A stretch of 64,000 nucleotides of DNA from Bradyrhizobium sp. Rc3b (GTDB taxonomy: Bacteria > Pseudomonadota > Alphaproteobacteria > Rhizobiales > Xanthobacteraceae). Under the pieces are notes generated by a model. That model was given only the letters and a program-made list of their open reading frames with translations, made no database searches and was not told the origin of the DNA. Position 1 is the first letter of the stretch. Each line of letters starts with the position of its first letter. Below, in pieces: positions 27,222 to 36,263 of this stretch. The stretch spans positions 62,001-126,000 of the forward strand of contig NZ_FOUS01000016.1 of the NCBI RefSeq assembly GCF_900114915.1. The letters are read 5' to 3'. A program made the position numbers and the translations under genes.

Positions 27222-27821
27222 TCAGTGGCGCGGAGACAGACCCGCGATGACGAAATCGATCATCTGGTCGATGGTCGGGCCCGGCTTGGTGGCGCACTGG
27301 GCGATCATCTGGGGGTGGAAGAAGCGTATCATCGCGGTGCAGGCGCACAGCGAGGCCAGCTGCAGGTCCGGCGCCTCGAACTCGCCGGAGGCAACGCCTT
27401 GCGCGATCATCTGGCCGATCACCCCGGCGATGCACTCCATATGGGCGACGCAGACGTCCCAGTCCTCCTCCATCGCGATCGCGACCATCTCGTGCAGCTT
27501 GTTGTCGCCGACATAGCGCTCGGTGTTCATGCGATGGATGGTGGTGAGCAGTTCCCGGAAACGCTCCTTGACCGGACCGGGCCTCGCCACGATCCGCTGC
27601 GCTTCGAGCTCGACCTCGCCCATCAGGCCCTGCGCCACCGCCTGATGGATCGCCTTCTTCGATTCGAAGAAGCGATAGACATTGGCGGGGCTCATCCTGA
27701 GCTCCTTGGCGATGTCCCCGACCGTCGTCTTCTGGTAGCCGATCTGGCGGAACAGCCGCTCGGCCACCTCGAGGATACGATCCCGGGTGTCGACTTCGAT
27801 ATGTTCCGAAATAAGGGCCAT
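27222..27821 (-). CDS. TetR-family regulator of the adjacent RND pump
   Basis: A 199-residue regulator with a TetR helix-turn-helix (DRILEVAERLFRQIGYQKTT, then DIAKELRMSPANVYRFFESK) and an alpha-helical ligand domain. It lies 33 bp downstream of the pump gene on the same strand, so it would be produced along with the pump it presumably represses, giving negative feedback. Its likely operator is in front of the adaptor gene at about 32.36-32.39 kb. Confidence 0.88.
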   Translation of the reverse strand: MALISEHIEVDTRDRILEVAERLFRQIGYQKTTVGDIAKELRMSPANVYRFFESKKAIHQAVAQGLMGEVELEAQRIVARPGPVKERFRELLTTIHRMNTERYVGDNKLHEMVAIAMEEDWDVCVAHMECIAGVIGQMIAQGVASGEFEAPDLQLASLCACTAMIRFFHPQMIAQCATKPGPTIDQMIDFVIAGLSPRH

Positions 27822-27854
27822 CAGTCAGGACTCGTTGGTCAGCAGTCTTCTCAT

Positions 27855-30800
27855 CTATTCAGCCGCTTCGGCAAGCGGAATTGCGCGCTGGTCATCGCTC
27901 CCATGCTGCGGCGCGGCAGGTTGCTCGGGGGTACCCGCCTCGTCCAGGCTCTTCCTGAACCACAGCGCGTAGAGGCCCGGCAGGTACAGCAGCGTCAGGA
28001 AGGTCGCGACGAACAGACCGCCCATGATCGTGATCGCCATCGGGCCCCAGAAGGCCGAGCGCGACAGCGGGATCATGGCGAGGATGGCTGCCAGCGCTGT
28101 CAGCACCACCGGACGGGCGCGGCGGACGGTTGCCTCCACGATCGCCTCGCGCCGGGTCAGGCCATGCGAGACGTCGGTCTCGATCTGGTCGACCAGGATG
28201 ACCGTGTTGCGCATGATCATGCCGGCGAGCGCGATCAGGCCGAGCAGCGCCACGAAGCCGAACGGGGCGTTGGCGACGTTGAGCCCGAAGGAGGCGCCGA
28301 CGATGCCGAGCGGCGCGGTCAGGAACACCAGGATCAGGCGCGAGAAGCTCTGCAGCTGGATCATCAGCAGCGTCAGCATCACCATGACCATCAGCGGGAA
28401 GAGGACGAAGATCGAGGCGTTGCCCTTGGCGGATTCCTCGAAGGCGCCGCCCGGCTCGATGCGGTAGGCCGGCTCGAGGTGGTCCTTGATCGCCTTCAGC
28501 TTCGGCGTGATCTGGCTCGTGACGTCGGGCGCCTGCACGCCGTCGACGACGTCGGAGCGCACGGTGATGGCCATGTCGCGGTTGCGCCGCCACATGATCG
28601 GCTCCTCATGGGCATACTCGATCTTGGCAATCTGCTGCAGCGGCACGGCAACGCCATTGCGCGAGGTGATGGTGAGATCACCGACGCCGCCGAGGTCGAG
28701 GCGCTCGGACGGAATCGCACGGGCGACCACGCCGACCTTCTCGATGCCGTCGCGCACAGTCGTGACCTGCGAGCCCGAGATCAGCATCGCGAGCGCCTGG
28801 GACACGTCCTGCGGGGTCAGGCCCATGGCGCGGGCGCGGTCCTGGTCGACGACGAGCTTGAGGTAGGGCGACTGCTCGTTCCAGTCGAGCTGGACGTCCT
28901 TGACGCTCTTGTTCTGCCGCATGACGTCGCGGACCTGGTAGGCGATCTCGCGCACCTTGTTGGCGTCGGGGCCGATCACGCGGAACTGCACGGGGAAGCC
29001 GACCGGCGGGCCGAAGTTGAAGCGGTCGACGCGGACGCGCGCTTCGGACAGCATGCCGTCCGCAACCGCGTTCTCGATCTTGGCCTTGACGCGCTCGCGC
29101 CCCTCGACGCCCTTGGCGACGATGACGATCTCGGCAAAGGCCTCGTTGGGCAGCTGCGGATTGAGGCCGAGCCAGAAGCGGGGAGAGCCCTGGCCGACAT
29201 AGGACGTATAGGTCTCGATATCCTTGTCGTCCTTCAGCAGCGTCTCGGCCTTCTTCACCGCCTTTTCGGTGACGTTGAAGGCGGTGCCCTCAGGCAGGCG
29301 CAGCTGGAAGAACAGCTCGGGCCGCTCCGACAGCGGGAAGAACTGCTGCTGGACATGGCCGAAGCCGACGACCGAGGCGATGAAGACGCCGACGGTCGCG
29401 ACCACCACGGTGATGCGGTGATTGACACACCATTGCACGATGGCGCGCAGGCCCCGGTACATGCGGGTCTCGTAGACCGCGTGCGGATCGTGGTTGTGGT
29501 GCGCCTTCATCTCCGGCAGCAGCTTGACGCCGATATAGGGCGTGAAGATCACCGCCACGAACCAGGAGGCGACCAGCGCGATCGCCACGATCCAGAAGAT
29601 GCTGCCGGCATATTCGCCGACGGCGGAATTGGCAAAGCCGATGGGGAGGAAGCCAGCGGCCGTGACCAGCGTTCCCGTGAGCATCGGAAACGCGGTAGAT
29701 TCCCAGGCAAAAGACGCCGCGCGCATGCGGTCCCAGCCCTGCTCCATCTTCACCACCATCATCTCGACCGCGATGATGGCGTCGTCGACGAGCAGGCCGA
29801 GCGCGATGATCAGCGCACCCAGCGTGATGCGGTGCAGGTCGAGCGACATCATGTTCATGACGACGAAGACGATGCCGAGCACCAGCGGCACCGACAGCGC
29901 GACCACGATGCCGGTGCGCCAGCCGAGCGCCAGGAACGAGACGAACAGCACGATGACGAGGGCTTCCATGAAGGAGTGCACGAACTCGCCGACGGCGTGC
30001 TCGACCACCTTGGGCTGGTCGGCAATCAGCTTGACGTCGACGCCCTGCGGCACCGCCTTCATGAACTCGGCCGTCGCCTTCTCGACCTCCTTGCCGAGCT
30101 CGAGGATGTTGGCACCCTTGGCGGTGACGACACCGATGCCGATCGCGGCCTTGCCTTCCTGGCGCACGACGAAGCTGGGCGGATCGACATAGCCATGGGT
30201 GACGGTGGCGATGTCACCGAGGCGGAACACGCGGCCGTTGCTCTCGACCGGCGTCTCCGCGACGGCCTTGGCACCGTCGAGCGCGCCGGTGACGCGCAGC
30301 GGCACGCGCTGCGAGGAGGTTTCCACCGTGCCGGCCGGCGTCACGTTATTCTGCTTGGCGAGCGAATCGAACAGCGCCTGCGGGGTGATGCCGAGGGTGG
30401 CGAGCTTGGCGTGGGAGAACTCGACGAAGATGCGCTCATCCTGGTTGCCATAGACGTCGACCTTGGTCACGCCGGGCACCTTGAGGAGGCGCTGGCGGAA
30501 TCCCTCCGAAACCTTCTTGAGCTGGGCATAGTCGGCGCCGTCGCCGGTCATCATGTAGAGGATGGAATCGACGTCCGAGAACTCGTCATTGACGACGGGT
30601 CCGAGGATGCCGGAGGGCAGCTGGCCCTGCACGTCGACCAGCTTCTTGCGCAGAAGATAGAAGAGGTAAGGCACGTCCTTAGGCGGCGTGGAGTCGCGGA
30701 AGGTAACCTGGAGCGCGGTGAAGGCGGGCTTGGAATAAGTCTGCACCTTCTCGAAATAGGGCAGCTCCTGGATCTTCTTCTCGATGGGATCGGCGACCTG

Positions 30801-30992
30801 GGTCTGCATCTCCTGCGCGGTCGCGCCGGGCCAGATCACGGAGACGTTGACCACCTTCACCGTGAAGAACGGATCCTCGGCGCGGCCGAGCTTCTCATAG
30901 GAGAAGAAGCCGGCGACACCGAGTACGAGCATCAGGAAGAGAACCAGCGTCGGATGGCTGACGGCCCAGGCCGAAAGGTTGAAGCGCTTCAT
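27855..30992 (-). CDS. RND efflux pump inner-membrane transporter
   Basis: A 1045-residue AcrB-like proton-driven exporter. It has the expected 12 membrane segments and two large periplasmic loops, after the first and seventh segments. The proton-relay aspartates are in GLLVDDAIIAVEMM in segment 4. No heavy-metal (CzcA) signature was noticed, so a hydrophobic or organic substrate is likely. It is transcribed after the adaptor gene (224 bp gap that holds two repeats) and before the TetR gene. An outer-membrane TolC partner is not in the window. Confidence 0.93.
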   Translation of the reverse strand: MKRFNLSAWAVSHPTLVLFLMLVLGVAGFFSYEKLGRAEDPFFTVKVVNVSVIWPGATAQEMQTQVADPIEKKIQELPYFEKVQTYSKPAFTALQVTFRDSTPPKDVPYLFYLLRKKLVDVQGQLPSGILGPVVNDEFSDVDSILYMMTGDGADYAQLKKVSEGFRQRLLKVPGVTKVDVYGNQDERIFVEFSHAKLATLGITPQALFDSLAKQNNVTPAGTVETSSQRVPLRVTGALDGAKAVAETPVESNGRVFRLGDIATVTHGYVDPPSFVVRQEGKAAIGIGVVTAKGANILELGKEVEKATAEFMKAVPQGVDVKLIADQPKVVEHAVGEFVHSFMEALVIVLFVSFLALGWRTGIVVALSVPLVLGIVFVVMNMMSLDLHRITLGALIIALGLLVDDAIIAVEMMVVKMEQGWDRMRAASFAWESTAFPMLTGTLVTAAGFLPIGFANSAVGEYAGSIFWIVAIALVASWFVAVIFTPYIGVKLLPEMKAHHNHDPHAVYETRMYRGLRAIVQWCVNHRITVVVATVGVFIASVVGFGHVQQQFFPLSERPELFFQLRLPEGTAFNVTEKAVKKAETLLKDDKDIETYTSYVGQGSPRFWLGLNPQLPNEAFAEIVIVAKGVEGRERVKAKIENAVADGMLSEARVRVDRFNFGPPVGFPVQFRVIGPDANKVREIAYQVRDVMRQNKSVKDVQLDWNEQSPYLKLVVDQDRARAMGLTPQDVSQALAMLISGSQVTTVRDGIEKVGVVARAIPSERLDLGGVGDLTITSRNGVAVPLQQIAKIEYAHEEPIMWRRNRDMAITVRSDVVDGVQAPDVTSQITPKLKAIKDHLEPAYRIEPGGAFEESAKGNASIFVLFPLMVMVMLTLLMIQLQSFSRLILVFLTAPLGIVGASFGLNVANAPFGFVALLGLIALAGMIMRNTVILVDQIETDVSHGLTRREAIVEATVRRARPVVLTALAAILAMIPLSRSAFWGPMAITIMGGLFVATFLTLLYLPGLYALWFRKSLDEAGTPEQPAAPQHGSDDQRAIPLAEAAE

Positions 30993-31049
30993 CGCTCTCT
31001 CCGAAAAGACGATCCAGTTGCCAAAAAACGACAGCCACTCTGTTCAGGC

Positions 31050-31125
31050 CGTCGTCGCGAGGCAGCGAAGCAATCCAGGGGGCTGGGCAGATTCTGGATC
31101 GCTTCGCCGCTTCAGCCTCTGCTTA
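31050..31125. repeat. Intergenic palindrome CGAGGCAGCGAAGCAATCCAG (family C)
   Basis: The left arm GCAGCGAAGCAATCCAG and right arm CTGGATCGCTTCGCCGC are inverted repeats; the element lies between the efflux adaptor and pump genes. A single copy was seen here. Confidence 0.7.
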
Positions 31126-31172
31126 GGGACAAAGGCCGAAACTCACCTCACACGACGTAACTCGACTTCTTC

Positions 31173-31212
31173 TGTCATTCCGGGGCGCCCGCAGGGCGAA
31201 CCCGGAATGACA
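31173..31212. repeat. Short palindrome TGTCATTCCGGGG (family B, short copy)
   Basis: TGTCATTCCGGGGCGCCC pairs with GGGCGAACCCGGAATGACA around a short centre. It abuts the 3' end of the efflux adaptor gene, where it could act as a transcript hairpin before the pump gene. Confidence 0.8.
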
Positions 31213-31216
31213 GGAA

Positions 31217-32323
31217 CTAGAAAGACAGCGACGAGACAACCCGCACCCGCTGGGCCGGATCGAGCTTCTGCACACCGAGCGCGACGATCTTGGCGCCCTC
31301 TTCCACACCGCCGGTGATGACGACGTCGTTGCTCTCGTAGGACTTCACTGCCACCGGCTTCAGCGTGAGCGCACCGTTGTCGTCGACGACGTAGAAGGAC
31401 GGCTTGCCGCCTTCGTTGAACAGCGCCGACAGCGGCAGCCGCGCAACGCGCTCGGTCCCGGCGTCCGACAGCGTCAGCGTCGCGGTCATGCCGAGCGCGA
31501 CCTTGTCGTCGGCCTCCGGCAGCGAGAACTTTGCAAGATAAGTACGCGTGGCCGGATCGGCCGTCGGCGCGATCTCGCGCAGCTTGGCCGTATACTTCTT
31601 GTCCGGCTCGGACCAAAGGGTGACGCTGGCGACGCCCGACTTGGCGCGTCCGACCAGCGTCTCAGGGATCGCGACGACCGCTTCCTTTTCGGCAAAGCGG
31701 GCGACACGGATCGAAGCCTGGCCCGCGGAGACCACCTGGCCGGGCTCGATCAGCGTTGCAGTGACGACGCCTCGGGCGTCGGCAACGAGCGTCGCGTAGG
31801 AAAGGGAATTCTTGGTCAGCTCGACCGAGCGGACCGCACGATCGAGGCGCGCACGGGCCTCATCGGCAGATGCCCGGCTCGAATCCAGCTGCGCGTCGGT
31901 GGTCCAGCCCTTGGCCTTCAGATCCTTGGCGCGCTGCTCGGCAGCGGCGGCCTGGGCCAACACGCCGGTCGCGGCGGTCTGCTCGGCGACGGATTGCTCG
32001 GCCTGGAGCTTCAGGTCGACCTCATCGAGAGTGGCGAGCGGCTGGCCGATTTCAACGGTCTGGCCGACTTCCACGAGGCGCTTGGCGACCTTGCCGGCAA
32101 CGCGGAAGCCGAGGTCACTCTCGATCCGGGGCCGGATGGTGCCGACGAAGCTGCGCTCCGGCGTCTCGGCATCATAATGGGCGGTTGCGACCAGAACCGG
32201 CCGCGGCGGCTCGGCTTTCTCGGCGACGGTGTCATTGCACCCGGCAAGGCTAGCCGCCATCAGGGCTAACGACACACCTGCCAACAGCCTGGAATAGCTC
32301 GACAAAACCGACCGGACGAACAT
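31217..32323 (-). CDS. RND efflux periplasmic adaptor (membrane-fusion lipoprotein)
   Basis: A 368-residue adaptor that links the RND pump to an outer-membrane channel. The signal peptide ends in a lipobox-like SLAGC, so it is probably a lipoprotein anchored in the inner membrane. Then follow the barrel-sandwich half (FVGTIRPRIESDLGFRVAGK), a coiled-coil hairpin (about 95-160) and the second half. The ATG at 32323 follows an AGGAG nine bases upstream; another ATG six codons earlier is less well placed. First gene of the efflux operon. Confidence 0.9.
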   Translation of the reverse strand: MFVRSVLSSYSRLLAGVSLALMAASLAGCNDTVAEKAEPPRPVLVATAHYDAETPERSFVGTIRPRIESDLGFRVAGKVAKRLVEVGQTVEIGQPLATLDEVDLKLQAEQSVAEQTAATGVLAQAAAAEQRAKDLKAKGWTTDAQLDSSRASADEARARLDRAVRSVELTKNSLSYATLVADARGVVTATLIEPGQVVSAGQASIRVARFAEKEAVVAIPETLVGRAKSGVASVTLWSEPDKKYTAKLREIAPTADPATRTYLAKFSLPEADDKVALGMTATLTLSDAGTERVARLPLSALFNEGGKPSFYVVDDNGALTLKPVAVKSYESNDVVITGGVEEGAKIVALGVQKLDPAQRVRVVSSLSF

Positions 32324-32354
32324 CGAAGGACACTCCTGCATCTCGAATGAGAGG

Positions 32355-32394
32355 AATGTCGACTAATCACTGATAAAAGTCAATAATCGTCAGT
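32355..32394 (-). promoter_or_regulatory. Putative promoter and TetR operator of the efflux operon
   Basis: On the minus strand TTGACT (32378-32383) is 17 bases from a weak -10 GACATT (32355-32360). An inverted repeat ACTGA (32369-32373) / TCAGT (32390-32394) brackets the -35 box, and extra TGAC units are close by. This is a plausible site for the TetR protein encoded at the operon end; it has no experimental support. Confidence 0.4.
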
Positions 32395-32519
32395 CATCAG
32401 GAATGCGTGATCGTTGAGGGGTAGTAGCGAGGCGGAGATTGTTGTCAGGAAGGTCCCATCGTAGGGCTAGACAGAGGCGATGAGCCTGGATGGAGCGCAG
32501 CAGGCCTCAGCTCAGACGC

Positions 32520-32621
32520 CGTAGGGTGGGCAAAGGCGCGCTAGCGCCGTGCCCACGATCTCTCAGTTGAGGATCACAATAACGGTTTGGTGGGCACGCT
32601 TTCGCTTTGCCCACCCTACGA
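32520..32621. repeat. Dispersed palindrome CGTAGGGTGGGCAAAG (family E, copy 1)
   Basis: The ends CGTAGGGTGGGCAAAG and CTTTGCCCACCCTACG are perfect inverted repeats around a centre with GCGCTAGCGCCGTGCCCAC. Copies are at 34481-34570 and 41094-41185; the last is in the opposite orientation. Confidence 0.9.
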
Positions 32622-32636
32622 GACTGGTCGCTCGGC

Positions 32637-33980
32637 TTACCGCCCCTGCCCGGCGAACTCATGCTTGCTGTCGTGGCCGCCGACGAACACCAGGATGCCG
32701 GCGATCAGGGGCAGCACTGCGAGCACCAGCAGGCCGGTTGAGGTCTGGCCGGTGGCTTCCTTGACCCAACCGATCAAATAGGGCCCGCCGAAGCCGGCGA
32801 GGTTGCCGATCGAGTTGATCAGGGCGATGGCGCCGGCGGCCGCGGTGCCGGAGAGCCAGGCGGTCGGCAGCGTCCAGAACACACCGAAGCAGCAGAACAC
32901 GCCGATCGCGGCAACCGTCAGCAATACCATCGTCATGGTGGGATCCGTGAGATAGGAGGAAACGGCGAGCGCGACGGCGGTGAGCAGCAGCGGCGCGCCG
33001 ACATGCTTCACGCGCTCGCGCGTCGCATCGGAGTGACGCGCCCACAGGATCATGGCGATGGTGCCGAACAGATACGGGATCGCGGTGACGAAGCCGGTCT
33101 GCGCGTTGGTCAACCCGAACGCCTTGACGATCTGCGGCAGCCAGAACTGCATGCCATAAAGCGCGCCGACGAAGCCGAAATAGATCAGGCTGAGCGCGAT
33201 CACCTTGGGCGAGGACAGCGCCTCGCCGAGCGAGAAATGCTTCACCGCCTGCTTGGCGGCGATTTCCGAATCGAGCTTCGCCTTCAGCCACGCCTTCTGC
33301 TCGGTCGACAGCCAATTCGCCTTCTCCGGCTTGTCGGTGAGATAGAACCAGGTGACGATGCCGAGCAGCACCGAGGGGATGCCCTCGATGATGAAGAGCC
33401 ACTGCCAGCCCTTGAGGCCCATCGCACCGTCGAGCCCGAGCAACAGGCCCGAAATCGGCGCACCGATCACGGTCGACACCGGCACCGCGATGGCGAAGGC
33501 CGCAAGGAAACGGGCGCGATATTCGGCCGGATACCAATAGGTGAGATAGAGGATGATGCCGGGGAAGAAGCCGGCCTCGGCGACGCCGAGCAGGAAGCGC
33601 AGGACATAGAAGCTCGTGACGCCGCTGACGAGCGCCATCAGAGCGGAGATGATGCCCCAGGTCACCATGATGCGGGCGATCCAGCGGCTGGCGCCGAACT
33701 TCTCCAGCGCGAGATTGCTCGGGACCTCGAAGATGAAATAGCCGAAGAAGAAGATGCCGGCACCCCAGGAAAAGATCAGCGGCGTGAACTTCAGCTCCGC
33801 ATTCATGGTCAGCGCAGCGAAGCCGAGATTGACGCGGTCGAGATAGGAGAAGAAGTAGGCCAGCACCAGGAACGGAATCAGGCGCCAGGAGATAGCGCGG
33901 ATCGTCGAGGTCTCGATTTCCGACTTGTTAAAGTTCTTGGCCGCGTCGGCGGAACCGGCATAGGTCGTGGTCTGGCTCAT
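32637..33980 (-). CDS. MFS transporter, anion:cation symporter type
   Basis: A 447-residue permease with 12 membrane segments. The signature after helix 2 and the YFFSYLDRVNLGFAAL block in helix 1 are those of the ACS family (phthalate, tartrate, glucarate or hydroxyphenylacetate permeases). The large central loop between helices 6 and 7 (about residues 205-245) is cytoplasmic. No catabolic genes adjoin it, so the carboxylate substrate cannot be named. Confidence 0.9.
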   Translation of the reverse strand: MSQTTTYAGSADAAKNFNKSEIETSTIRAISWRLIPFLVLAYFFSYLDRVNLGFAALTMNAELKFTPLIFSWGAGIFFFGYFIFEVPSNLALEKFGASRWIARIMVTWGIISALMALVSGVTSFYVLRFLLGVAEAGFFPGIILYLTYWYPAEYRARFLAAFAIAVPVSTVIGAPISGLLLGLDGAMGLKGWQWLFIIEGIPSVLLGIVTWFYLTDKPEKANWLSTEQKAWLKAKLDSEIAAKQAVKHFSLGEALSSPKVIALSLIYFGFVGALYGMQFWLPQIVKAFGLTNAQTGFVTAIPYLFGTIAMILWARHSDATRERVKHVGAPLLLTAVALAVSSYLTDPTMTMVLLTVAAIGVFCCFGVFWTLPTAWLSGTAAAGAIALINSIGNLAGFGGPYLIGWVKEATGQTSTGLLVLAVLPLIAGILVFVGGHDSKHEFAGQGR

Positions 33981-34046
33981 GGCTTCCCCCAGGGTTGTTG
34001 CTTTTATGGGCTGGTTGCGGTTTTCAGCATCGCGGGCGAAGAGTCA

Positions 34047-34505
34047 ATGGAGCGAGCAATGCACGGGACGCAGCCGGATAAACCTGTTGCGCTGTTACGG
34101 ACATCGCTGATCCGCGCCGCCCTCGCGCTCGCGGTAATCGTCTGCGGGCTGTCGCTGCGCTGGTACGGCTTTCCGCTCGGCCTGCCCGCCTTCGTCGTGA
34201 AGTATGGCGGCTCGCTGTTGTGGGCGACGATGGTGTTTCTGCTGGTCGGGGTTTTGCTGCCCCGGCTCACCCGGACTCAGATTGCGGCGATCGCCGTGGT
34301 CATCGCGGTGGTGGTCGAATTTTCCCGACTGGTGCATACGCCGTGGCTCGATGCGTTCCGGCTGACCACGGCCGGCGCACTGCTGCTCGGGCGCATCTTC
34401 TCGCTGTGGAATCTGGTGGCGTATGCGGTTGGGATTGCGTTCGGCGTCTGGATCGATCGGCTCGCCACGACGCACGCTCTCGTAGGGTGGGCAAAGGCGT
34501 CCTAG
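34047..34505 (+). CDS. DUF2809 membrane protein whose 3' end lies in a repeat
   Basis: A 152-residue membrane protein with four hydrophobic segments, matching the DUF2809 family (GFPLGLPAFVVKYGGSLLWATM and EFSRLVHTPWLDAFRLT). Function is unknown. The last eight codons (about LVGWAKAS and stop) are read from the left arm of the GTAGGGTGGGCAAAG repeat, so the native C-terminus has probably been replaced. The start may also be the ATG at 34059. Divergent from the MFS gene across 66 bp. Confidence 0.8.
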   Translation: MERAMHGTQPDKPVALLRTSLIRAALALAVIVCGLSLRWYGFPLGLPAFVVKYGGSLLWATMVFLLVGVLLPRLTRTQIAAIAVVIAVVVEFSRLVHTPWLDAFRLTTAGALLLGRIFSLWNLVAYAVGIAFGVWIDRLATTHALVGWAKAS

Positions 34506-34570
34506 CGCCGTGCCCACGTCTTCTCATCAAATAGGCAGAGGTGGGCACGCTACGCTTTGCCCACCCTACG
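34481..34570. repeat. Dispersed palindrome CGTAGGGTGGGCAAAG (family E, copy 2)
   Basis: Same ends as the other two copies, same orientation as copy 1. Its left arm codes for the end of the DUF2809 protein and supplies its stop codon (TAG of TCCTAGCGCC). Confidence 0.9.
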
Positions 34571-34595
34571 AGACCGACGCCGTGGCAATCAGCCT

Positions 34596-35762
34596 TCACT
34601 CCGCCAATTGAAACCGCTCGAAGCGATCAAGCTCCTCCTCGATCACGCGCTTGAGCTCCTTGCGCCCCACCGTCTTCTTGCCCTGCCCGACCCAGGTCCA
34701 TTTCTGCATCAGCAGCTTCTTCGCCTGCCGGTCGGTCTTCAGATCAAGCGCGGCGATGATCTCGTCGCCGACCAGTACAGGTAGCGCAAAATAGCCGAGC
34801 TTGCGTTTGGCCTTCGGCACATAGGCCTCGAACAGGTGGTTGTAGCCGAAGATGAGACTGGTGCGTTTGCGCTGGATGATCAGGGGATCAAACGGCGAGA
34901 GAATGTGGACGAGATCAGGCGGGACCGCCTCGCCGTTCACCTCCAGCGCGGCCGGCGCCGCCCAATGCTCCTGCTTGCCGGCGCCGTCGATCGCAACAGG
35001 CACGAGCTCGCCGCGGCGGACGCGGGAGGCGATCAGGCCGGCCACCGCCTTCTTGCGCGGCGCGTCGAGATGGCAGATCGAATCCAGACTCACCACGCCC
35101 TGCGACCGCAGCGCGCGATCGAGCAGATAGGTCGTAATCTCCCTGGCCGAGGCTGGCCTCGGCAGCGTGTCCCAGCCGAAATGCCGCGTCATCAGCTCAT
35201 AGGTCTTGAGCATGCCCTGCCGCTCGCTGATGGTCACGGCGCCGGTATAGAAGGCGAGCTGCAAGGCCCGCTTCGAGGGCTTGCGGCTCTGCCACAGATG
35301 CTCCTTCTCGGTGAGCACGTCGTCCTCGATATCGCGGATCGTCAGCGGCCCGGCGCGCACCAGCCGCATCACCTTGCGCGTGTCGGCGGGCTTCACCGAG
35401 GCGAACCATTTGTGCCCTTCGCGGCGGTGCTCGCGCATCGCCGGCAGGAAGAAGCGGAAGTCGCCGGCGGGTACGTAGGAAAGCGCGTGCGTCCAATACT
35501 CGAACACGCTTCTGTCGACGCTCTGGGCGTGGCGCAGATCGGCGCGGCGATAGGACGGGATACGGCTGAACAGGATGTGGTGATGGCAGCGCTCGATCAC
35601 GTTGATGGTGTCGATCTGCACATAGCCGAGATGAGCGACCGCGTCCGCGACGGCCTGCGCTCCCTCGCCGAACGGGGCGCGTTCATCCAGCCGCTGGGCA
35701 TGCAGCCAGATCTGCCGGGCCTGTGTCGTGGTGAGGTGGAGCGGTTTGGGCGCGCGTGACAT
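34596..35762 (-). CDS. YcaQ-like DNA glycosylase (winged-helix, interstrand-crosslink unhooking family)
   Basis: A 388-residue protein of the YcaQ/AlkX family (HTH_42 domain). The family cuts N-glycosidic bonds of alkylated bases, including nitrogen-mustard and other interstrand crosslinks. The catalytic QxD motif is visible in LGYVQIDTINVIER, followed by HHHILFSRIPSYRRADL and FEYWTHALSYVP. The length fits. No neighbours with repair functions; transcribed alone, with a strong terminator upstream that isolates it from the small gene to its right. Confidence 0.87.
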   Translation of the reverse strand: MSRAPKPLHLTTTQARQIWLHAQRLDERAPFGEGAQAVADAVAHLGYVQIDTINVIERCHHHILFSRIPSYRRADLRHAQSVDRSVFEYWTHALSYVPAGDFRFFLPAMREHRREGHKWFASVKPADTRKVMRLVRAGPLTIRDIEDDVLTEKEHLWQSRKPSKRALQLAFYTGAVTISERQGMLKTYELMTRHFGWDTLPRPASAREITTYLLDRALRSQGVVSLDSICHLDAPRKKAVAGLIASRVRRGELVPVAIDGAGKQEHWAAPAALEVNGEAVPPDLVHILSPFDPLIIQRKRTSLIFGYNHLFEAYVPKAKRKLGYFALPVLVGDEIIAALDLKTDRQAKKLLMQKWTWVGQGKKTVGRKELKRVIEEELDRFERFQLAE

Positions 35763-35832
35763 TGCGGGGAGGAATGTAGCGGGATTCGCGCCAAGAAAAA
35801 GAAGAAGAAAAAGAAGACCTCGAGGCAGCAGT

Positions 35833-35866
35833 AAAAAAACCGCGCTGCCATCTGCTGACAGCGCGG
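35833..35866 (-). terminator. Rho-independent terminator of the Met-rich protein gene
   Basis: On the minus strand CCGCGCTG (35866-35859) pairs with CAGCGCGG (35847-35840) and is followed by seven T's. It lies 22 bases after the stop of the Met-rich small gene. Confidence 0.88.
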
Positions 35867-35888
35867 CCGGATGCGGGGCGCCTCGCGC

Positions 35889-36143
35889 CTACTTCATCGT
35901 CATCGCCTTCTGCGACTTCATGTAGTGCATGCAGGCGCTCTTCATCTTGCCGTTGCTCATGTCCGTGTTGGCCATGGCCATTTCCTTGTTCGCCGCCATC
36001 TTGGCCGGCGTGTCGGGCGTACCGCCCATCATGGCTGCTGACTTCATCATGTTGTCCTTGGTGCACGCCATCATCGCGGCGGACGCGGGGGACAGCGAAA
36101 GGGTGAACGCGACAAAGGCCGCGAACGTGAGCAAGATCTTCAT
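35889..36143 (-). CDS. Exported Met-rich small protein
   Basis: An 84-residue protein with a clear signal peptide (MKILLTFAAFVAFTLSLSPASA). The mature ~62 residues contain 15 methionines, two cysteines (ACTKD and SACMH) and many lysines, in repeated units such as MMKSAAMM and KEMAMANTDM. I know no named family. Met-rich secreted proteins often bind copper, so a periplasmic metal role is possible but unproven. The start has GGAGGAGACTTTTCG upstream. Single-gene unit with its own terminator. Confidence 0.7.
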   Translation of the reverse strand: MKILLTFAAFVAFTLSLSPASAAMMACTKDNMMKSAAMMGGTPDTPAKMAANKEMAMANTDMSNGKMKSACMHYMKSQKAMTMK

Positions 36144-36263
36144 CGAAAAGTCTCCTCCGTAAAACAAAACCGGCGTCATGCCGGCCTTCGCAATTACGTA
36201 TTCTCTCGCGCTGACGTTTCGCGGAGAAGACAATTTTCTTGCTGCGGTGCGAAGGCGGAGGGC

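Noticed and set aside
27183..31160. A 1325-codon open frame on the plus strand, opposite the RND pump
   Set aside because: It is the mirror of a high-GC gene: His/Arg/Asp/Gly-rich composition without any domain, while the minus strand codes for a clear RND protein.
35793..35816. A/G run AAGAAAAAGAAGAAG as a special signal
   Set aside because: It is a simple purine tract in the short gap before the YcaQ gene; no structure or gene supports a function.
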